From positions 62,001 through 126,000 of the forward strand of contig NZ_FNOG01000001.1 in NCBI RefSeq assembly GCF_900106525.1: 64,000 nt of DNA, in the 5' to 3' direction. A program made the position numbers and the translations under genes. The notes below the pieces were generated by a model that had not been told where the DNA came from, made no database searches, and worked only from the letters and a program-made list of their open reading frames with translations. Origin of the DNA: Lysobacter enzymogenes (GTDB lineage Bacteria > Pseudomonadota > Gammaproteobacteria > Xanthomonadales > Xanthomonadaceae). This document shows positions 60,499 to 64,000 of this stretch, one piece after another; position 1 is the stretch's first letter; each line of letters begins with the position of its first letter.

Positions 60499-62838
60499 GT
60501 GGCTTACTTCAGCATTCCGCACCTGAGCGCGAGCGCTTATCGCTTCGAGTACCACAGCCATTTCAACGGCATCTTGCCGGTGAAGGGCGATTCGACCTCG
60601 GGCCTGCAGTTCGACCCTGCTGGTAAAGGCCCGATCGTCGCCGCCGACCAGCCGTTGTCGTTGGTGGGCTTGTACGGGCTCGCCGCCGGCCAACTCACGC
60701 CGGGCTGGCAGCGCCGTGGCACCGTGTCGCTGCTGCTCAAGGCGTTGCGGCTGATGGAGGAGCGCAATCCGCTGCAGGCCGTCGCGCAGCAGCCGCGCGA
60801 CCGCCAGGCCTATCAGCGCGGCGAATGCGTCGGCGAGAACATCTACATCGCCGCGGTATGGCTGGCCGACCGGCTCAAGCTGAGCGTCTGTTTCGACCTG
60901 GCGGCGACCGACCCGGCGCTGTACGCCGGCGTGCGCGCGCGCCTGGAGCAGCTCCAGCTGGCCTGGCGCGAGCGCGGCGCGCCGAAGGACGCCGGCGACG
61001 AGATCGAAGCGATGCTGCCGATGCTGGAGCACTTCAACGCCAAGTTCTACAGCGCCAGCAAGTACACCCCGTTCGACGACGCCTACTTCGCCCGCTCGTT
61101 CGCGCTCAAGCAGCTGGCGGTCGAGCAGAAAGATTCCGATCCGGTCCGGCGGCTGATCTACATGACCTTGATGTACCTGCAGCAGCAAGGCGTGACCAAC
61201 GCCCAGCTGGCGCTGGGGCCGGACGAGGCCAAGCAGCACGACGCCTGCGTGGAAACCTACAACGGTACCCGCGACACTCGATACAAGCTGCTGCTGCACA
61301 GCTCGCACGTCTACAGCAGCGACGAGAAATTTCTCGCCGACCTCGACAAGCTCAAGGCCTGCCTGGCCGACCAGACGTTGCGCAACGTGGTCGGGTTCGA
61401 CCTGCTCGGCGCCGAGAACAAGGTCGGCGCGTATCTGACCTATTTCGAATTCCTCAGCCGCAACCGTGCCGAGCTGACCGCGCGCTTCGGCGCGGACACC
61501 TCGCCGCCGAGCTATCCGCTCAAGTTGGCGCTGAAATTCAGCAACCACATCCACTGCGGCGAAGGCATGGGCGTGGCGATGGACAATCGTTCGGCGATCG
61601 GCTATGCCATGACCTATCTGAGCGCGCCGCTGCCGGCGTCGTTCTATCGCGCGTTCTGGCGCTACGTGCTGACCGGCATCGACGCCGCGCGCAGCCGCGA
61701 GGCCGAGCACTGGCGCGGCACCGACGGCACGCCCGACGCGCCGCGCCTGCCCGGCGAGCACGTCTCGGGCCTGTTCGACGAGCTGTTCCGCAACGATTCG
61801 CTGACCATCGACGGCTTGATGCTGCGCCGCTACGACGGCAACAGCGCGCGCACGCGGCAATTGGTGGCCTACACCGGCAAGCGCAACATGATGGCGATCA
61901 GCGAGGCCTTCGACACCGTGCCGAAGACGCCGGCGCTGCCCGGCGAGAAGGGCGAGAACTACTACCAGGTGCTGGCCCAGGGCGACCGGCCGATGGTGTT
62001 CCGGCTCGGCCACGCCTACTACTACCGCAGCTACGTCGGCGCGCGCTATCCCTACGTGGCCTTCGACACCAACCTGGGCAGCAACGCGATCACCGGCGCC
62101 TCGGGCCTGTTCGACTCCAGCGAGAGCTACCGCCTCAACCGCGGCCTGCGCCATCTGCAGGGCTATATCGACACCAATGCGATCCAGGAACTGAGCGACC
62201 GGGTGATGTACGCCGGCGTGCGCTCGCTGGACCGCAGCGATGTGCAGGCGCTGCTGGAGCTGAGCCGGACCTGCAAGGACGGCGCCGATTTCATGGACCG
62301 GGTCGGCGCGGCGCTGCCGGCGCTGCTCGGCAAGGCCATGGCGCCGATCTACGACGCGCGCGCCGCCAACGAATGGAGCGACTGTTTCGGCGTGCTGCTG
62401 GAGGCGATGATCGGCCTCAGCGCGTCGCGCGCGGTCTGGTTCGATGCGGCGACGCGGGTGCTGTCCTTGTTCGCCAACTGGCGCAGCTACCTGCTCGGCT
62501 GCGACGGCCAGGGCGTGGAGCACACCGACAGCCGCGCCGAGTACCTGCGCTGCGCGCTGTTGATGGCCTACAGCCTGATGCCGCTGGCGCCCGCCGCGGG
62601 CGAACAGGCGCCGACCGACTCGGGCACCGAAGCGGTGAACATCCCCGACGCCGATCAGGTCGCCGTGCAGTTGCAGACGCTGATCGACACGGTGTCCGGC
62701 GCCTACTGGAGCGTCACCGTCGGCCCGCCCTCGCCGGTGGCGAAGGCGCCGCCGACGCTCCAGGTGGCGGTCAATGGTTATAAAGCGCCCGATTCGGTGG
62801 TGACGGTGTTCGCATCTGCAACGGCATCGTCGGCCTGA
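60499..62838 (+). CDS. Adenosine-deaminase-like protein of the reb cluster
   Basis: 779 residues from a GTG at 60499 (GAGGA nine bases upstream). Not an annotated family to my knowledge, but ADA superfamily motifs appear in the right order: YRFEYHSHFNGILP (metal H19-x-H21), VGFDLLGAENKVG, NHIHCGEG (H352-x-G-E355, like HAGE), RLGHAYYY (H505, the catalytic base position) and DTNLGSNAITG (523-533, like CPxSN-xxTG). The usual DD pair that follows is not obvious, so the metal site may be altered. It is much longer than classical ADA (~350), with extra helical regions at ~110-250 and after 560. It has no signal peptide. Confidence 0.8.
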   Translation: MAYFSIPHLSASAYRFEYHSHFNGILPVKGDSTSGLQFDPAGKGPIVAADQPLSLVGLYGLAAGQLTPGWQRRGTVSLLLKALRLMEERNPLQAVAQQPRDRQAYQRGECVGENIYIAAVWLADRLKLSVCFDLAATDPALYAGVRARLEQLQLAWRERGAPKDAGDEIEAMLPMLEHFNAKFYSASKYTPFDDAYFARSFALKQLAVEQKDSDPVRRLIYMTLMYLQQQGVTNAQLALGPDEAKQHDACVETYNGTRDTRYKLLLHSSHVYSSDEKFLADLDKLKACLADQTLRNVVGFDLLGAENKVGAYLTYFEFLSRNRAELTARFGADTSPPSYPLKLALKFSNHIHCGEGMGVAMDNRSAIGYAMTYLSAPLPASFYRAFWRYVLTGIDAARSREAEHWRGTDGTPDAPRLPGEHVSGLFDELFRNDSLTIDGLMLRRYDGNSARTRQLVAYTGKRNMMAISEAFDTVPKTPALPGEKGENYYQVLAQGDRPMVFRLGHAYYYRSYVGARYPYVAFDTNLGSNAITGASGLFDSSESYRLNRGLRHLQGYIDTNAIQELSDRVMYAGVRSLDRSDVQALLELSRTCKDGADFMDRVGAALPALLGKAMAPIYDARAANEWSDCFGVLLEAMIGLSASRAVWFDAATRVLSLFANWRSYLLGCDGQGVEHTDSRAEYLRCALLMAYSLMPLAPAAGEQAPTDSGTEAVNIPDADQVAVQLQTLIDTVSGAYWSVTVGPPSPVAKAPPTLQVAVNGYKAPDSVVTVFASATASSA

Positions 62839-62886
62839 TCGGCGCCCTCATTGCGTATCGCATCACGTGTAAGACCGGAGTTCGCG

Positions 62887-63135
62887 ATGGACGAGAATCT
62901 CGAATACCTGCTGCATGACGAACTGGAAGGCCTGTTCGCTGCGCCGGCCGCGACCCGCGCGGGCGGCCGCGCCGCGCCGCCGCCTGCGCCTGCGGTGCCC
63001 CGGCCCAAGCCGGCGACCGCGCCGTCGCCGCGGCCCGAGCCGGTCGAGCAGGGCGAGATCGCCCGCCTGCTGGCCCAGCGTCTGCACGATCCCAAGCTGC
63101 TGGAGGCGCTGTTGCGCCTGCTGGAGGCGCGCTGA
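62887..63135 (+). CDS. Small reb-cluster protein
   Basis: 82 residues with GGAG before the ATG at 62887. An N-terminal acidic helix (MDENLEYLLHDELEGLF) and a C-terminal helix (GEIARLLAQRLHDPKLLEALLRLLEAR) flank an Ala/Pro-rich linker. No family is recognised. Its stop overlaps the start of the next gene (TGATG at 63133-63137), so the two are coupled and probably interact. Confidence 0.78.
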   Translation: MDENLEYLLHDELEGLFAAPAATRAGGRAAPPPAPAVPRPKPATAPSPRPEPVEQGEIARLLAQRLHDPKLLEALLRLLEAR

Positions 63136-64000
63136 TGTACGCCTCGCAGACCCCGCCGCAGAATTCGCCGACCAGCCCGCCGCCGCCGCCGGGCGCGTCG
63201 CCGCCCGCGTCCGCGACGACGGGGGCGGCTGAACCCGCATCCGCGCCTGCGCCCGAGCAGTCGCTGCCGGCGACCGTTGCAACTGCGCCCGTACCCGAGC
63301 AATCGCCGCCGGCGCCCGCCGCAGCTACGCCCGCACCTGAGCAATCGCAGCCGCCGGCTGCTGCTGCACCCCCAGCCGAGCAGTCGTCGCCATCGCCCGC
63401 GCCCGCACCGGCACCCGCACCGGATCCTGCGCCAGCCTCGGCGCTGTCCGAACTCGACGAGGCCGTGCGCAGCTTCGCCCGCACCCAACTCGGCCGCGCC
63501 CTGCAGGCGGAAGAGCAGCAGGTGCTCAGCGCTTACGTGGCGATGGTCGGCGCGCAATCGCAGCCGCCTGCGCCGGCCTCGCCGTCGCCTTCGCCGCCGC
63601 CCGGCGGCGCCGCCGGCGTGCTGGAGAACGGACGCCAGCAGATCGAGGCGGTGATCCGGCAGAGCCTCAACCGCGCCCAGGCCGCCGTCGACGGCAACGC
63701 CAAGGCCGAACGCGCCGCCGAAACCGCCGTGCTCGGCGCGGTCGAGCGCGCGCAATCGCTGCAGGACCTGATGCCGGCCAAGCCCGCGCCCGGCGCCGCC
63801 GCGATTCCACCCACGCCGATGGAGCAGATCGCCGCGCGCCTGGCCGATCTGGTCCGGCACGAAGTCGATGCATGTTTCCAACGCCAGATCGGCCCGCTCG
63901 CGCGCCAGTTGCAGGACGTGATCGGCGCCGCCCAGTCCAACGGCTTGCTGCCTCCCCAAACCACCGGTTCCGCGCACCCCGACGAGTCGCGCGCGACCGG
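63135..64000 (+). CDS. Proline/alanine-rich reb-cluster protein, truncated by window end
   Basis: The frame is open from the ATG at 63135 to the end of the window (288 codons, no stop). Residues ~1-95 are low complexity with repeated PEQS motifs (PAPEQSLPA, PVPEQSPPA, PAPEQSQPPA, PAEQSSPSP). Helical stretches follow: 'LSELDEAVRSFARTQLGRALQAEEQQVLSAYVAMVG' (~97-132), 'LENGRQQIEAVIRQSLNRAQAAVDGNAKAERAAETAVLGAVERA' (~155-198) and 'MEQIAARLADLVRHEVDACFQRQIGPLARQLQDVI' (~220-255). There is no signal peptide. It looks like an elongated scaffold or linker protein; function unknown. Confidence 0.75.
   Translation, partial: MYASQTPPQNSPTSPPPPPGASPPASATTGAAEPASAPAPEQSLPATVATAPVPEQSPPAPAAATPAPEQSQPPAAAAPPAEQSSPSPAPAPAPAPDPAPASALSELDEAVRSFARTQLGRALQAEEQQVLSAYVAMVGAQSQPPAPASPSPSPPPGGAAGVLENGRQQIEAVIRQSLNRAQAAVDGNAKAERAAETAVLGAVERAQSLQDLMPAKPAPGAAAIPPTPMEQIAARLADLVRHEVDACFQRQIGPLARQLQDVIGAAQSNGLLPPQTTGSAHPDESRAT

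Overview
The window is about 70% GC, densely coded, and reads like a chromosome segment of a Xanthomonadaceae gammaproteobacterium, most likely Lysobacter. That placement is an inference. It rests on a run of secreted peptidoglycan-degrading enzymes, an RND/NodT efflux operon of Gram-negative type, and several families of short palindromic intergenic repeats. No rRNA gene, canonical tRNA, IS element, prophage or CRISPR array was found.

Layout: 1-9.4 kb holds mostly housekeeping or accessory single genes: the end of a YadG/YadH-like ABC exporter, an amino-acid permease, a TPR protein, small DUF proteins, a SIMPL protein, a secreted beta-propeller lactonase and an aldo/keto reductase. A ~650-bp inverted repeat and a 142/116-bp tandem repeat array lie between them. 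9.6-17.2 kb is a cell-wall lysis block: an uncharacterised polyproline protein diverges from an amidase, a SpoIID-domain protein and an M23 peptidase. A paralogous amidase lies at 22.4-24 kb. 17.5-22.4 kb carries a HEAT-repeat protein, a cold-shock protein with a long leader, and an overlapping pair of a condensation-domain acyltransferase and a family 2 glycosyltransferase. 24.4-31 kb has a CynX-like transporter, a 1345-residue M48 peptidase and a FrnE-like DsbA protein.

32.9-39 kb is an RHS protein with a short polymorphic tail and two small downstream genes, with visibly lower GC than its surroundings. 39.1-45.7 kb is a complete tripartite RND pump whose TetR regulator is the last gene of the operon; a palindromic operator candidate lies in front of the first gene. 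45.9-48.7 kb is a divergent MocR regulator/EamA transporter pair with direct repeats 31 bp apart.

Two regions deserve most attention. At 49.4-53.4 kb, on the minus strand, two tandem tRNA-like RNAs with degenerate anticodon arms precede slipin, a basic unknown protein and the RNA ligase rtcB, which looks like an RNA-repair island. At 57-64 kb an ECF sigma/anti-sigma-like pair and a second sigma factor precede a RebB (R-body) cluster. That cluster includes a 779-residue protein with recognisable adenosine-deaminase motifs and two small low-complexity genes, the last running off the window. A small monocistronic unit (promoter, 38-codon ORF, terminator) at 53.67-53.94 kb is a further candidate novelty.
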